From NCBI GenBank assembly GCA_963830455.1, contig CAWHMT010000001.1:198251-262250 (forward strand): a stretch of 64,000 nt of DNA. Reading direction: 5' to 3'. A program made the position numbers and the translations under genes. The notes beneath the pieces were generated by a model. The model saw only the letters and a list, made by a program, of their open reading frames with translations. It searched no databases and had not been told where the DNA came from. Position 1 is the stretch's first letter. Every line of letters begins with the position of its first letter. Shown here piece by piece: positions 25,083-33,776 of this stretch. Origin of the DNA: 20CM-2-65-7 sp963830455. Lineage in GTDB: Bacteria; Gemmatimonadota; Gemmatimonadetes; Gemmatimonadales; GWC2-71-9.

Positions 25083-26299
25083 TTCGGGGACCGGGGAAGG
25101 GGGACGGGGGACGGGGGAAAGACAATCGAGAACGTCGCGCCGCCGCCCGGTGTCTCGCTGACGCTGATCGTGCCGCGGTGCGCTTCGAGCGTGACGCGCA
25201 CCAGCGCGAGGCCGAGCCCCGTGCCGTCGTCCTTCGTCGTGAAGTACGGCTCGAACACGCGCTGGCGGAACTCGGCGGGAATGCCGGGACCGTGATCGGC
25301 GATGGAGATGGCGAGGCCGCCGGCAGCGCCGGTGACGGTCACGTCGATGGCGCCGCGGCCCTGCATCGCTTCCGACGCGTTGCGGTAAATGTTGGCGAAC
25401 GCCCGGCGCAGCGGCTCGTAATGGCCAAAGACCGTGCGTCGTCCGTCGTGCGTCGTGAGTCGGACGTCCACCCCGGTTGGAACGCTGGTCCGCCCCAGCT
25501 CCTCGAGGAGCTCGACGATGTCGACTTCGCTCTGCGGCCCCTCAGGGAGCCGGCCAAATTCGGAGAATTCCTTCGCCAGTCGATCCAGCCGGTCCGTTTC
25601 CGACGCGAGCACCTGAATCGCCATGTCCGTCCGTGCGGCCGTCCGGCCGTCCGACCGTTCGAGGGTATCCACCGCAATCCGCATCGAGGTCAGCGGATTC
25701 TTGATCTCGTGCGCGACGCGCCGTGCCACTTCGCGGAAGGCGCGCAGGCGCTCGGCCTCGAGCTCGCGCTCGCGCGCCGTGGCCAGGGCCGCGGCCAGCT
25801 CGCGCAACGCCTGGCGCAGCGCTTCGAATTCCGGAGCGCCGCGGGTGGGCAGGCCTGCGGGCAGCGCTTCATGCCGCCGAATGAGCTGCGTCCATCCCAC
25901 CATCTCGTCGATGGGTCGGGAGAGCTGGCGGGAGAGATGACCGGCCAGATTGACCGCGGCGTAGAGCGCCGCCGCGCCGAGCAGGAGAATGACAACCGCA
26001 AAGCCGCCCGTGTAGTAGCGCAGGAACGTCTCGGCGCGGCGTGCCAGGCTGACCGACGCGGAGACTTCATTGAGATGCTCGCGCAAGAGGGCGCGCTCGC
26101 GTACGGTGAGGTGCAGCGTGTCCACGCCTTCGAGCAATCCTCGCGCGGTGGCGGCGACCCGTTCGGTGGATGCACGCGCGCCCGCCGCGGGCAACAGCCG
26201 CCGGACCGACAGGACCCACCCCGCAACCCCGAGCACTGTCGGCACCGCGGTCATGACGACGAGGATCAGGAAGATTCGCCGCCTGAAGGGAAGCGCCAT
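25079..26299 (-). CDS. NtrY-like sensor histidine kinase
   Basis: About 406 residues from the ATG at 26299; an ATG at 26338 would add 13. Two membrane helices (about 8-30 and 95-118) flank a periplasmic loop. A HAMP-like region follows, then HisKA with VAHEIKNPLTSMRIA containing the phosphorylated histidine. The ATPase domain has NIYRNASEAM (N box), DHGPGIP (G1) and GTGLGLALV (G2). It phosphorylates the overlapping sigma-54 regulator. Three low-complexity tracts are translated in frame (25086-25119, 25434-25463, 25626-25665), one forming the C-terminus PPSPVPLPRSPK. Confidence 0.93.
   Translation of the reverse strand: MALPFRRRIFLILVVMTAVPTVLGVAGWVLSVRRLLPAAGARASTERVAATARGLLEGVDTLHLTVRERALLREHLNEVSASVSLARRAETFLRYYTGGFAVVILLLGAAALYAAVNLAGHLSRQLSRPIDEMVGWTQLIRRHEALPAGLPTRGAPEFEALRQALRELAAALATARERELEAERLRAFREVARRVAHEIKNPLTSMRIAVDTLERSDGRTAARTDMAIQVLASETDRLDRLAKEFSEFGRLPEGPQSEVDIVELLEELGRTSVPTGVDVRLTTHDGRRTVFGHYEPLRRAFANIYRNASEAMQGRGAIDVTVTGAAGGLAISIADHGPGIPAEFRQRVFEPYFTTKDDGTGLGLALVRVTLEAHRGTISVSETPGGGATFSIVFPPSPVPLPRSPK
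25086..25119. repeat. GGGGGAC tandem repeat forming the kinase C-terminus
   Basis: Imperfect GGGGAC/GGGGAA units repeat on the plus strand; on the minus strand they encode the proline-rich tail of the histidine kinase. The unit length is about seven bases. It is G/C homopolymer-rich and therefore prone to both slippage and sequencing error. Confidence 0.65.
25434..25463. repeat. GTGCGTCGT short tandem repeat inside the kinase gene
   Basis: GTGCGTCGTC, CGTCGTGCGTCGTG and AGTCG units form overlapping direct repeats. They are translated on the minus strand as LTTHDGRRTVFG within the loop before the ATPase N box. The loop location explains how an insertion could be tolerated. Confidence 0.6.
25626..25665. 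repeat. GGCCGTCC tandem repeat inside the kinase gene
   Basis: CGTCCGTGC followed by GGCCGTCC, GGCCGTCC and GACCGTTC units. On the minus strand it encodes ERSDGRTAARTDM, in the turn between the two HisKA helices downstream of the phosphorylated histidine. This position normally has a short loop, so the repeat likely lengthens it. Confidence 0.6.
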
Positions 26300-26355
26300 A
26301 TTTGAGGCCAATTTAGGGAACCGGTGCGGCTGTGACAATTCGACACGGGGGAAGC

Positions 26356-26775
26356 ATGAAGTCCCACACCCACTATCTCTGGTTCAACACGAAGCGCCGT
26401 CAGGAGATCATCGACATCACCGAGGAGGTTGTGAAGGAGGTGAAGGCGAGCGAGGTGCGTGAAGGTTTCGTGCTGGTCAGTGCCATGCACATCTCCGCGT
26501 CGGTGTTCGTGAACGATCACGAGTCCGGGCTGTGGGAAGACATTCTGAAGTGGCTCGAAGAACGGATCGCGCCGTGGGATCCGAAACGATACCAGCACAA
26601 CGAAACGGGTGAGGACAACGCCGCCGCGCACCTGCGCAGTCTCACGATCGGCCATGAGGTGATCGTGCCGATCACGGACGGAAAGCTGGACTTCGGACCG
26701 TGGCAGCGTGTGTTTTATGGGGAATGGGACGGCCAGAGAAAGAAGCGGGTCATCATCAAAGTACTGGGAGCATGA
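26356..26775 (+). CDS. YjbQ family (UPF0047) protein
   Basis: 139 residues from the ATG at 26356, which has GGGGGAAG directly upstream; an in-frame start at 26332 is less likely. The family signatures are visible: EGFVLVSAMHISASVFVND, WEDILKWLEERIAP, HNETGEDNAAAHLRSLTIGHEV and LDFGPWQRVFYGEWDG. YjbQ proteins are small trimeric enzymes-like folds with a conserved His/Glu/Asp cluster; a thiamine-phosphate synthase-like activity has been reported for some members, but the physiological role remains open. It is transcribed divergently from the histidine kinase gene across a 56-base gap. Confidence 0.9.
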   Translation: MKSHTHYLWFNTKRRQEIIDITEEVVKEVKASEVREGFVLVSAMHISASVFVNDHESGLWEDILKWLEERIAPWDPKRYQHNETGEDNAAAHLRSLTIGHEVIVPITDGKLDFGPWQRVFYGEWDGQRKKRVIIKVLGA

Positions 26776-26791
26776 GAGGGGACCTGGCTCC

Positions 26792-27394
26792 GTGATTCAC
26801 GTCGAACCGGTGGCGCTCGCAGAGCGCGGCATTCGGCTCGAGCCGCTGCGCGAGGAGCATGCCGACGCCCTGGCCGCCGCGGCGGGCGACGGCCGGCTGT
26901 GGGAGCTGTGGTTCACCGCCGTGCCGGTGCCCGAGAAGATGCGGGACTACGTCGCGGATGCGCTCCGAGGCCAACGCGACGGGCACATGCTGCCCTGGAT
27001 CGTCCGCGACGCGGCGAGCGGAGCCGTCATCGGATCGACGCGCTATCACGACATCGTTCCGGCGGTCGACCGCGTGGAAATCGGCTACACCTGGTACGCG
27101 CAAAGCCGCTGGCGCAGCAACGTGAATACGACCTGCAAGCTGCTGCTCCTGACGCACGCCTTCGATACTGTCGGGTGTGCATGCGTCGGGCTGCGCACCG
27201 ACAACTTCAATATCCGCTCGCAGCGGGCGATCGAAGGCCTGGGCGCCAAAAAGGACGGCGTGATTCGCCACCACGCGGCCCGTCGCGACGGCACGGTCCG
27301 CGACACGGTGATCTACAGCATTCTCGCGGCGGAGTGGCCCGATGTCCGGCGTCATCTGGAGCTGCGGTTGCACCGGCACACGCCGGAGATCTGA
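26792..27394 (+). CDS. GNAT family N-acetyltransferase (RimJ/RimL-like)
   Basis: 200 residues from the GTG at 26792, preceded by GAGAGGGGA. The protein follows the RimJ/RimL layout: GIRLEPLREEHADAL, PWIVRDAASGAVIGSTRYHDI, EIGYTWYAQSRWRSNVNT with acetyl-CoA contacts, and NFNIRSQRAIEGLGAKKDGV. Such enzymes acetylate protein N-termini or small amines, and the substrate here is unknown. It follows the YjbQ gene by 16 bases and precedes a small lipoprotein gene by 7 bases, so the three may be cotranscribed. Confidence 0.87.
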   Translation: MIHVEPVALAERGIRLEPLREEHADALAAAAGDGRLWELWFTAVPVPEKMRDYVADALRGQRDGHMLPWIVRDAASGAVIGSTRYHDIVPAVDRVEIGYTWYAQSRWRSNVNTTCKLLLLTHAFDTVGCACVGLRTDNFNIRSQRAIEGLGAKKDGVIRHHAARRDGTVRDTVIYSILAAEWPDVRRHLELRLHRHTPEI

Positions 27395-27401
27395 ACGTCC
27401 G

Positions 27402-27785
27402 ATGAAACACTACGTGATGTGCGGCGCGCTCGTGCTCGTCCTGGCGTGCACCATCACACCGTCGGACCCGATGGTTGTGGTGGCGTACCACGTCACGAAA
27501 GCTCCCGAAGGATCGGGACTCCGCTGTGATTCGCTGCTGTACCAGAACACTCAGGGACAGTTCATCAAGGTCACCAATCCCGCGCTGCCGTGGTCGATCG
27601 CCGTCAACGTCCCGGCGGGTTCGTCCATTCATGCCACAGCCTGGATCGTTGCGACCGGCGGAGGACAAAGCGCGAAACTGCGGGTGACCTGGACGATCCC
27701 GGGTGTGAGCACCGCGGCCGACAGCAGTTTCGGAACGAGCACTGCGGCGGGCTCGTTCACGCTCGGCGTGTCTCGGCGTCTGTAG
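27402..27785 (+). CDS. Small predicted lipoprotein of unknown function
   Basis: 127 residues. The signal peptide MKHYVMCGALVLVLACTITP contains LVLAC, a lipobox, predicting lipidation at Cys16. The mature part is rich in small and beta-forming residues (VVVAYHVTKAP, SIAVNVPAGSSIHATAWI), with one further cysteine. No known domain was recognised. The ATG at 27402 lies 7 bases after the acetyltransferase stop. Confidence 0.65.
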   Translation: MKHYVMCGALVLVLACTITPSDPMVVVAYHVTKAPEGSGLRCDSLLYQNTQGQFIKVTNPALPWSIAVNVPAGSSIHATAWIVATGGGQSAKLRVTWTIPGVSTAADSSFGTSTAAGSFTLGVSRRL

Positions 27786-27818
27786 TCGACAGCGTTCCCA
27801 GGACGCGTACATTACGGC

Positions 27819-28283
27819 GTGCTCCGCACCGCCCGCCGCCTTGCGGTCTTCAGCATCATCGTCTGTCTTGCCGCCTCCGCCGCTCCCGCCGAGGCGCAAC
27901 GGCTGTCGGTTGGCGCCGGCGTTTTGTTGAGCGACCGGCCGGGCGAGCCCACCTACAACATCCACTTCGACAGCCCGCCACTCTACAAGACGCGCGCGGA
28001 GCTGACGCTGTCGTGGAACGGCGAGAGCAGTAAGCCGACGGTCATCACCGAGGCCGAGCGGTCCTTTATCGATTCGCGCCACCTCGCGCTCGATGCCGGG
28101 GCCGGACTGTTGTGGCTCGAATTCAACGATTACCACCCGTATCCAATCCTCATCAGCACCGCCGTCGTGCCGCTTCCGGTGCCACGGACCGCGATCGTCG
28201 CGGTCGGGTCTACGCAGCCGTGGCAGGACTGGGAGTGGTCCCTCGTGCTGAAAGCCTCCTTCATGATCTGGGCAAAACACTAG
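27819..28283 (+). CDS. Exported protein of unknown function
   Basis: 154 residues from a GTG. A signal peptide (RTARRLAVFSIIVCLAASAAPAEAQ) precedes a compact beta-rich mature part, with alternating segments such as RLSVGAGVLLSD, AELTLSWNG and WEWSLVLKASFMI. The mature region resembles a small outer-membrane or lipocalin-sized beta-barrel, but no family was recognised. The next gene, an amino-acid permease, starts 3 bases after its stop. Confidence 0.6.
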   Translation: MLRTARRLAVFSIIVCLAASAAPAEAQRLSVGAGVLLSDRPGEPTYNIHFDSPPLYKTRAELTLSWNGESSKPTVITEAERSFIDSRHLALDAGAGLLWLEFNDYHPYPILISTAVVPLPVPRTAIVAVGSTQPWQDWEWSLVLKASFMIWAKH

Positions 28284-28286
28284 CGG

Positions 28287-29642
28287 ATGGAACGCCGGTT
28301 CAGCCTGCTGCACGCCACGGCGCTGAACATGACGAACATGATCGGGATCGGGCCGTTCATCACGATCCCCCTGCTCATGTCCGCGCTGGGCGGCCCGCAA
28401 GCCATGCTCGGCTGGGCGGTCGCGCTGATCATCGTGCTGTGCGACGGCATGGTGTGGAGCGAGCTCGGCGCGGCCATGCCGGGGTCGGGCGGCTCATTCG
28501 GCTACCTGCGCCGCGGCTATGGCGAGCAAAAGGTCGGCCGGCTGATGGGCTTCCTGTTCGTATGGCAGTTCATTTTCAGCGGTCCGCTCGAGATCGCGTC
28601 AGGCTACATCGGGTTCTCGCAGTATCTCGGCTACATCTGGAAGGGGATCACGCCGGGGCAGACAATGCTGGTCGTCGTCGCGCTGGGGCTGCTCAACATC
28701 GCGCTGCTGTACCGCCGGATAAAATCGATTGCCACGATCACGCTGACGCTGTGGATCGGGACGATCGTCACGGTGGTGGTCGTGGTCGTGACCGGGGCGC
28801 TCCACTTCAATCCCGGCGTGGCGTTCGATTTCCCGCCCGGCGCGTTCGATTTCTCGATCGGATTCCTGCTCGGACTGGGGGCCGCGTCGCGGGTCGGCGT
28901 GTACGACTACCTCGGCTATTACGACGTCTGCTACATCGGCGACGAGGTAGCGAATCCGGGGCGCGTGATCCCGCGGTCGATTCTGCTCAGCACGATCGCG
29001 GTCGCCCTGATCTATGTCGCGATCAACCTGTCCATTATCGGCGTCGTGCCGTGGCGGGAGTTCGTGCCGGCCTCCGAGCATCCGCAGGCGAACTTCGTCG
29101 TGTCGATCTTCATGGAGCACATCTTCGGCGCGCGCATCGCGACCGTGTTCACCGCGATGATCCTGTGGACCGCGTTCGGCTCGGTGTTCGCGCTGCTGCT
29201 CGGCTATTCGCGGATCCCGTACGCGGCGGCGCGCGACGGCTACTTCTTCAAGGTGTTCGGGCGCCTGCATTCGGTTCACGGATTCCCGTCCGTCTCACTC
29301 GTCGTGCTCGGGCTGCTGGCGATCGTCGCCGGGTTCGCCTCGCTGGGGACCGTCATCGACGCGCTGATCACGACGCGGATTCTGGTGCAGTTCATGGGGC
29401 AGATCGGCGCGGTCACATTGCTGCGGCGCCGCGAGCCCGACATGCCGCGGCCCTACCGGATGTGGCTGTATCCGGTGCCGAGCCTCGTGGCGCTGTGCGG
29501 ATGGATCTTTATCTTTGCGACGACGCCCGTGAAAGTGATCGCGTTCGGACTCGGCGCTCTGCTCCTGGGGATTGTCTGTTTCGGAATCTGGTCGTGGCAG
29601 GCCCGGACCTGGCCCTTTGAAGCGAAGGTCGCACATGTGTAA
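28287..29642 (+). CDS. APC superfamily amino-acid permease
   Basis: 451 residues with about 12 hydrophobic helices. The first helix contains NMTNMIGIGPFITIP, the discontinuous glycine-rich TM1 that binds the substrate backbone. It continues ALGGPQAMLGWAVALII, then ELGAAMPGSGGSFGYLRRGYG, a signature of the APC family. A cytoplasmic loop RRREPDMPRPYRMWLYP precedes the last helices. It imports an amino acid or polyamine with protons or by exchange; the substrate is not deducible. Its TAA overlaps the start of the GH16 gene (ATGTGTAA). Confidence 0.9.
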   Translation: MERRFSLLHATALNMTNMIGIGPFITIPLLMSALGGPQAMLGWAVALIIVLCDGMVWSELGAAMPGSGGSFGYLRRGYGEQKVGRLMGFLFVWQFIFSGPLEIASGYIGFSQYLGYIWKGITPGQTMLVVVALGLLNIALLYRRIKSIATITLTLWIGTIVTVVVVVVTGALHFNPGVAFDFPPGAFDFSIGFLLGLGAASRVGVYDYLGYYDVCYIGDEVANPGRVIPRSILLSTIAVALIYVAINLSIIGVVPWREFVPASEHPQANFVVSIFMEHIFGARIATVFTAMILWTAFGSVFALLLGYSRIPYAAARDGYFFKVFGRLHSVHGFPSVSLVVLGLLAIVAGFASLGTVIDALITTRILVQFMGQIGAVTLLRRREPDMPRPYRMWLYPVPSLVALCGWIFIFATTPVKVIAFGLGALLLGIVCFGIWSWQARTWPFEAKVAHV

Positions 29643-30507
29643 GAGACTCAGCGCCTTGATCCTTGGCGCAGCCCTTGGCTGCGCCTCGGGCGGGCAACCC
29701 GTCTCACCGCCCCCACCTCCACCTCCGCCACCGCCCCCCCCCGCCAGTCCGTGGACCCTGGTGTGGGCGGATGAGTTCTCCGGCGCGGCCGGCGCCGGCG
29801 TCAACACGGCGTACTGGCGGCACGACACCGCCGACGGCTGCGCGTCGGGCAACTGCGGGTGGGGCAATAACGAGAAGGAGTACTACCGCACGTCGCCCGA
29901 CAACATCGCGCAGACCGGCGACGGCAACCTGGCGATCGTGGCCCGCGTCGCGACCGACTCGCTCTCCTGCTATTACGGACGCTGCAAGTACACATCCGCG
30001 AAGATCACGACCCGGGACAAAGTTTCGATCCTTCCCGGCCGTGTCGAAGCGCGCATCAAGCTCGCGCAGGGGCAGGGACTGTGGCCGGCGTTCTGGCTGC
30101 TGGGCGAAAGCATCGGCAGGGTGGGGTGGCCGACGTGTGGGGAGCTCGACATCCTCGAAAACAAGGGCAGCCAGCCGACCCTGACGAGCTCCGCCGTGCA
30201 CGGTCCGGGCTACTCCGGGAACACGCCATTCGCCCATACGCAGGCGAACGCCGCGACGGACTTCCACGTGTACGCGGTCGAGTGGGATGCCCAATCGATC
30301 CGCTACTACATCGACGCCCAGCCGCACTACACCGTGTCGCGCGCGTCCGTGCAGCCGTATGGCGCGTGGGTCTTCGACCAGGCGTTCTTCGTGATCCTCA
30401 ATCAGGCGGTCGGCGGGAACTTCGACGGGGATCCGCAGTCCGATGCGATCTTCCCGGCGACGATGCTGATCGACTACGTGCGCGTCTACAAGCTGTCGAC
30501 ACCCTAG
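29635..30507 (+). CDS. GH16 endo-beta-glucanase-like lipoprotein
   Basis: 290 residues. The signal peptide ends LGAALGCASGG, with a lipobox cysteine near residue 16, followed by a spacer of 12 prolines. The catalytic beta-jellyroll runs from WTLVWADEFSG to IDYVRVYKLS. The GH16 active site is CGELDILENKG, with the E-x-D-x-x-E nucleophile and acid/base. Other family features are GRVEARIKLAQGQGLWPAFWLLG and FHVYAVEWDAQSIRYYID. It hydrolyses beta-1,3- or mixed-linkage glucans or related galactans at the cell surface. It overlaps the permease stop by 8 bases and lies just upstream of the GH20 gene. Confidence 0.9.
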   Translation: MCKRLSALILGAALGCASGGQPVSPPPPPPPPPPPPASPWTLVWADEFSGAAGAGVNTAYWRHDTADGCASGNCGWGNNEKEYYRTSPDNIAQTGDGNLAIVARVATDSLSCYYGRCKYTSAKITTRDKVSILPGRVEARIKLAQGQGLWPAFWLLGESIGRVGWPTCGELDILENKGSQPTLTSSAVHGPGYSGNTPFAHTQANAATDFHVYAVEWDAQSIRYYIDAQPHYTVSRASVQPYGAWVFDQAFFVILNQAVGGNFDGDPQSDAIFPATMLIDYVRVYKLSTP

Positions 30508-30533
30508 CAAGGAGACGAAATGAAGTCGAGACC

Positions 30534-32157
30534 ATGATCCACTTCATTGCCATCGTCGCCGCCCTCGCGGGCGTTCAAGACACCGCCCTGTCGGTCATTC
30601 CAAAGCCGGTCCAGATGACGCGCACCGCCACCTCGTTCGTGCTGACACCCGGCACCGCGATCGTCACCGACCGCTCCACGTACGACATCGGGATCCAGCT
30701 TGCCGATTGGCTTCAGCCGGCCACGGGGTACCGCCTCGCCGTCGTCGGTGCCGCGGGCTCGGGTGGCAAGGTCATAACCCTGCGACTCGATCCCACGCTC
30801 GCGCGCCTCGGCGACGAGGGCTATCGCCTGTCGGTGACGCGCAACCGCATCAGCATCCGCGCCTACCGCGCCGCGGGCGCGTTCTACGCGGTGCAGACGC
30901 TGCGCCAGCTCTTCCCGCCCGACATCTTCCGCGCGGCGCGGGTCGACAGCATGTCGTGGACTGCGCCGGGGGTCGAGATCGAAGACATGCCGCGCTTCCC
31001 ATGGCGCGGCGCGCATCTCGACGTGTCGCGCTCGTTCATGCCCAAGGAGTTCGTCAAGAAGTACATCGATCTGCTCGCCCTGCATAAGCTCAACCGCTTC
31101 CACTGGCATCTCACGGACGACCAGGGATGGCGCATCGAGATCAAGAAGTATCCGCGTCTCACCTCCGTGGGCGCGTGGCGCCGGAACACGCTGGTCGGCG
31201 TGCAGAACCAGTATGCCGACACCCTGCAATGGGTCTACGACAACGTGCCGCACGGTGGGTTCTACACCCAGGACGACGTGCGCGAAGTCGTGGCGTACGC
31301 CAAGGCGCGGTTCATCACGGTCGTGCCGGAAATCGAAATGCCCGGCCACGCGCAGGCCGCCATCGCGGCGTATCCCGAGCTGGGGAACACGGGACAGCAG
31401 ATGGAAGTGCTGCGCCGCTTCGGCGTGAATCCCAACATCTTCAATCCTGAAGAATCGACGGTCCGCTTTCTCCAGGACGTGCTCACCGAGGTGATCGCGC
31501 TATTTCCCGGCAAGTACGTCCACATCGGCGGTGACGAAGCAGTCAAGGACCAGTGGCAGGCGAGCCCGCGCGTGCAGGCGCTGATTCGCGAGCGTGGCCT
31601 GAAAGACGAGCACGAGATGCAGAGCTGGTTCATCCAGCAGATGGATGCGTTCCTCACCGCCCGCGGCCGCTCGCTCATCGGCTGGGACGAGATTCTCGAG
31701 GGCGGCCTCGCGCCCAATGCGACGGTGATGTCGTGGCGCGGGATGGAGGGCGGAATCGCGGCAGCGCTCGCGGGACATGACGTCGTGATGACGCCCACGT
31801 CCAACACCTATTTCGACTACTACCAGGCGACAGGACCGGAGCACGGAGCCGATGGCGATCGGCGGCTTTCTGCCGCTCGATACGGTCTATGCGTTCGAGC
31901 CGGTCCCCGCCGCGCTCACGGCCGAGCAGGCCGCGCATATCCTCGGTACGCAGGGCCAGATCTGGACCGAGTACCAGCGCACGCCCAAGAACGTCGAGTA
32001 CATGGTATTCCCGCGCCTGCTCGCGCTGGCCGAGGTCGCGTGGACACCGAGGGAGCTCAGGGATTTCGCCGACTTCCAGGCCCGGCTCGCGCGGCACGAG
32101 CAGCGCCTCAACGTGCTCGACGTGAACTTCCGCCCGTCCTCCACTATCGCTCGCTGA
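30534..32157 (+). pseudogene. GH20 beta-N-acetylhexosaminidase with one frameshift
   Basis: The frame from ATG 30534 encodes a short leader, an N-terminal GH20b domain (LSVIPKPVQMTRT, YAVQTLRQLFP) and the TIM barrel: FPWRGAHLDVSRSFMP, NRFHWHLTDDQGWRIEI, EIEMPGHAQAA and the catalytic Asp-Glu pair in HIGGDEAVKDQW. An extra G at about 31845 shifts the frame; the C-terminal part continues as EPMAIGGFLPLDTVYAFEP through LGTQGQIWTEY. Full length would be about 540 residues. It removes terminal GlcNAc or GalNAc in the periplasm. An SD (AAGGAG) serves a five-codon frame, ATG 30520 to TGA 30537, overlapping this start. Confidence 0.85.
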
Positions 32158-32187
32158 GTCGTGTCGCGAGCCGTAGATTAACGCCTC

Positions 32188-33042
32188 ATGAAACGACGCG
32201 ACTTTGTCCAGACGATGGGCGCCGTCGCTGCCGGCGCCTCCCTGAAGTTCCCCTCCCCCTCCGCACTGCTGCCCAGGAAGCTCGATCGCATCGGTCTCGA
32301 GCTGTTCGCGGTGCGCAATGCGATGCGGGAGAATCCCGAGCGCACGCTCGCCGAGATCCGGGCGATCGGCTACACCGACGTCGAGCTGCTCTGGTCGTTC
32401 AATAACTTCGGGCGCACGCCGCAGCAGGTGGCGGCGACGCTCAAGAACGAAGGGCTGCGCGCGCCGTCCTGCCACATGTCGGCCGAGACGATTTTCGTCG
32501 GCTGGGAGAAGAGCCTCGAGATCGCCAAGCTGCTCGGCCAGGAGTACTGCTTCGTCCCCGATTTCGACGACTGGACCAAGACGACGCTCGACCACTGGCG
32601 CCAATGGGCCGACCGCTTCAACGCCGCCGGCGCCGTCGCGCGCCGGTCCGGCATCTGGCTCGGATTTCACAACGAGTCCTATCACCAGAAGCCGGTCGAG
32701 GGGCAGGTGCCGCTCGACGTGTTCATCGACCGGCTCGATCCGTCGGTCACGCGGCTCCAGCTCGACATCGGCAACATGCTGCTCGGCGGCGGCGATCCGT
32801 TCCAGTACATGCAGAAGTATCCCAACCGGTTCTGGAGCTTTCACGTCAAAGACGCGAAAGCCGACCGCTCCGGCGACACGGCATTGGGAACCGGAACGTT
32901 CGACTTCAAGAAGTTCTTCGCCTCGGTGCCGCAGCTCGAGCAAAAGCCTGCGCACGTCGAGGACGAGGGGGCGCAGGATGCCGCGGGGCAGATGGCGGCG
33001 GCGCGCGCGAATTTCCAATACCTGAGGAACCTCGAGTTCTAG
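32188..33042 (+). CDS. Exported xylose-isomerase-like TIM-barrel protein (sugar phosphate isomerase/epimerase family)
   Basis: 284 residues. The leader KRRDFVQTMGAVAAGASL is a Tat-type signal. The mature protein is an AP-endonuclease-2-type TIM barrel: LDRIGLELFAVRNAM, IGYTDVELLWSF, LGFHNESYH, QLDIGNMLLGGGDP and FHVKDAKADRSG. The spaced Glu, His and Asp residues fit the divalent metal site. Family members epimerise or isomerise sugars or cleave keto-sugars. Export and proximity to GH20 and GMC genes suggest a periplasmic role in sugar processing. The substrate is unknown. Confidence 0.82.
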   Translation: MKRRDFVQTMGAVAAGASLKFPSPSALLPRKLDRIGLELFAVRNAMRENPERTLAEIRAIGYTDVELLWSFNNFGRTPQQVAATLKNEGLRAPSCHMSAETIFVGWEKSLEIAKLLGQEYCFVPDFDDWTKTTLDHWRQWADRFNAAGAVARRSGIWLGFHNESYHQKPVEGQVPLDVFIDRLDPSVTRLQLDIGNMLLGGGDPFQYMQKYPNRFWSFHVKDAKADRSGDTALGTGTFDFKKFFASVPQLEQKPAHVEDEGAQDAAGQMAAARANFQYLRNLEF

Positions 33043-33043
33043 C

Positions 33044-33766
33044 ATGACGCCGCTGCTCCTCGCCGTCGCGCTGCTGGTCCAGACCAGCCCGGCGAAACCG
33101 ACGTTCGTGATCGTGCACGGCGCGTGGGGCGGCGGGTGGGATTGGCGCACCGTCGACTCGCTGCTCACGAAAGACGGCTATCGCGTGGTGCGCGTCACGC
33201 TCACGGGACTCGGCGAGCGGCGCCATCTCGCGTCGCCGAACGTCGGGCTGTACACCCACATCGACGACGTCGTCAACAAGATTCTGTGGGATGACATGCA
33301 CGACGTCATCCTGCTCGGCCACAGCTACGGCGGCATGGTGATCACGGGCGTGGCCGATCGCGTGCCCGATCGGATCAAGCGCCTCGTCTATCTCGATGCG
33401 ATGGTCCCCGATTCCGGCGAGTCGGTCAGGATTCTCCAGGGTGTCGATACCGGCTTCGTTCGCAACCTCACGCGCGGTGACTACACGGTCCCGGTGTGGG
33501 TGCAGGATACGACCGTCATTCCCCGCGACGTCCCGATGTCGCTGAAGACGTTCACCGACACATTGCGGCTGGTGAATCCCGCGCGCGCCAAAGTGCCGGC
33601 GACATACATCCTCACGTTCGAGCCGCAGGTGAACCCCGATCCGTTCCAGCGCTTTGCGGATCGCGCGGCGGCGCGCGGCTGGCCGGTGCACCGCATGCAG
33701 GCCGATCACATTCCCGAGCGCACCAATCCCACGGGGCTGGTCGCGCTGCTCGAGCGCGTACTATAA
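33044..33766 (+). CDS. Alpha/beta hydrolase (salicylate-esterase-like)
   Basis: 240 residues. A short hydrophobic leader (MTPLLLAVALLVQTSPA) is followed by TFVIVHGAWGGGWDW (oxyanion region), LTGLGERRHLASPNVGLYTHIDD and the nucleophile elbow LLGHSYGG. The catalytic histidine is likely in MQADHIPERTNP near the end. The layout matches the plant-type methyl-ketone/salicylate esterase group found widely in bacteria. The leader suggests a periplasmic esterase. It follows the TIM-barrel gene by 1 base and precedes a GMC gene by 10 bases. Confidence 0.85.
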   Translation: MTPLLLAVALLVQTSPAKPTFVIVHGAWGGGWDWRTVDSLLTKDGYRVVRVTLTGLGERRHLASPNVGLYTHIDDVVNKILWDDMHDVILLGHSYGGMVITGVADRVPDRIKRLVYLDAMVPDSGESVRILQGVDTGFVRNLTRGDYTVPVWVQDTTVIPRDVPMSLKTFTDTLRLVNPARAKVPATYILTFEPQVNPDPFQRFADRAAARGWPVHRMQADHIPERTNPTGLVALLERVL

Positions 33767-33776
33767 GGAAGGACCG

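Noticed and set aside
29700..29750. Repeat element at the CCA/CCC tract
   Set aside because: It is simply the polyproline linker after the lipobox of the GH16 lipoprotein.
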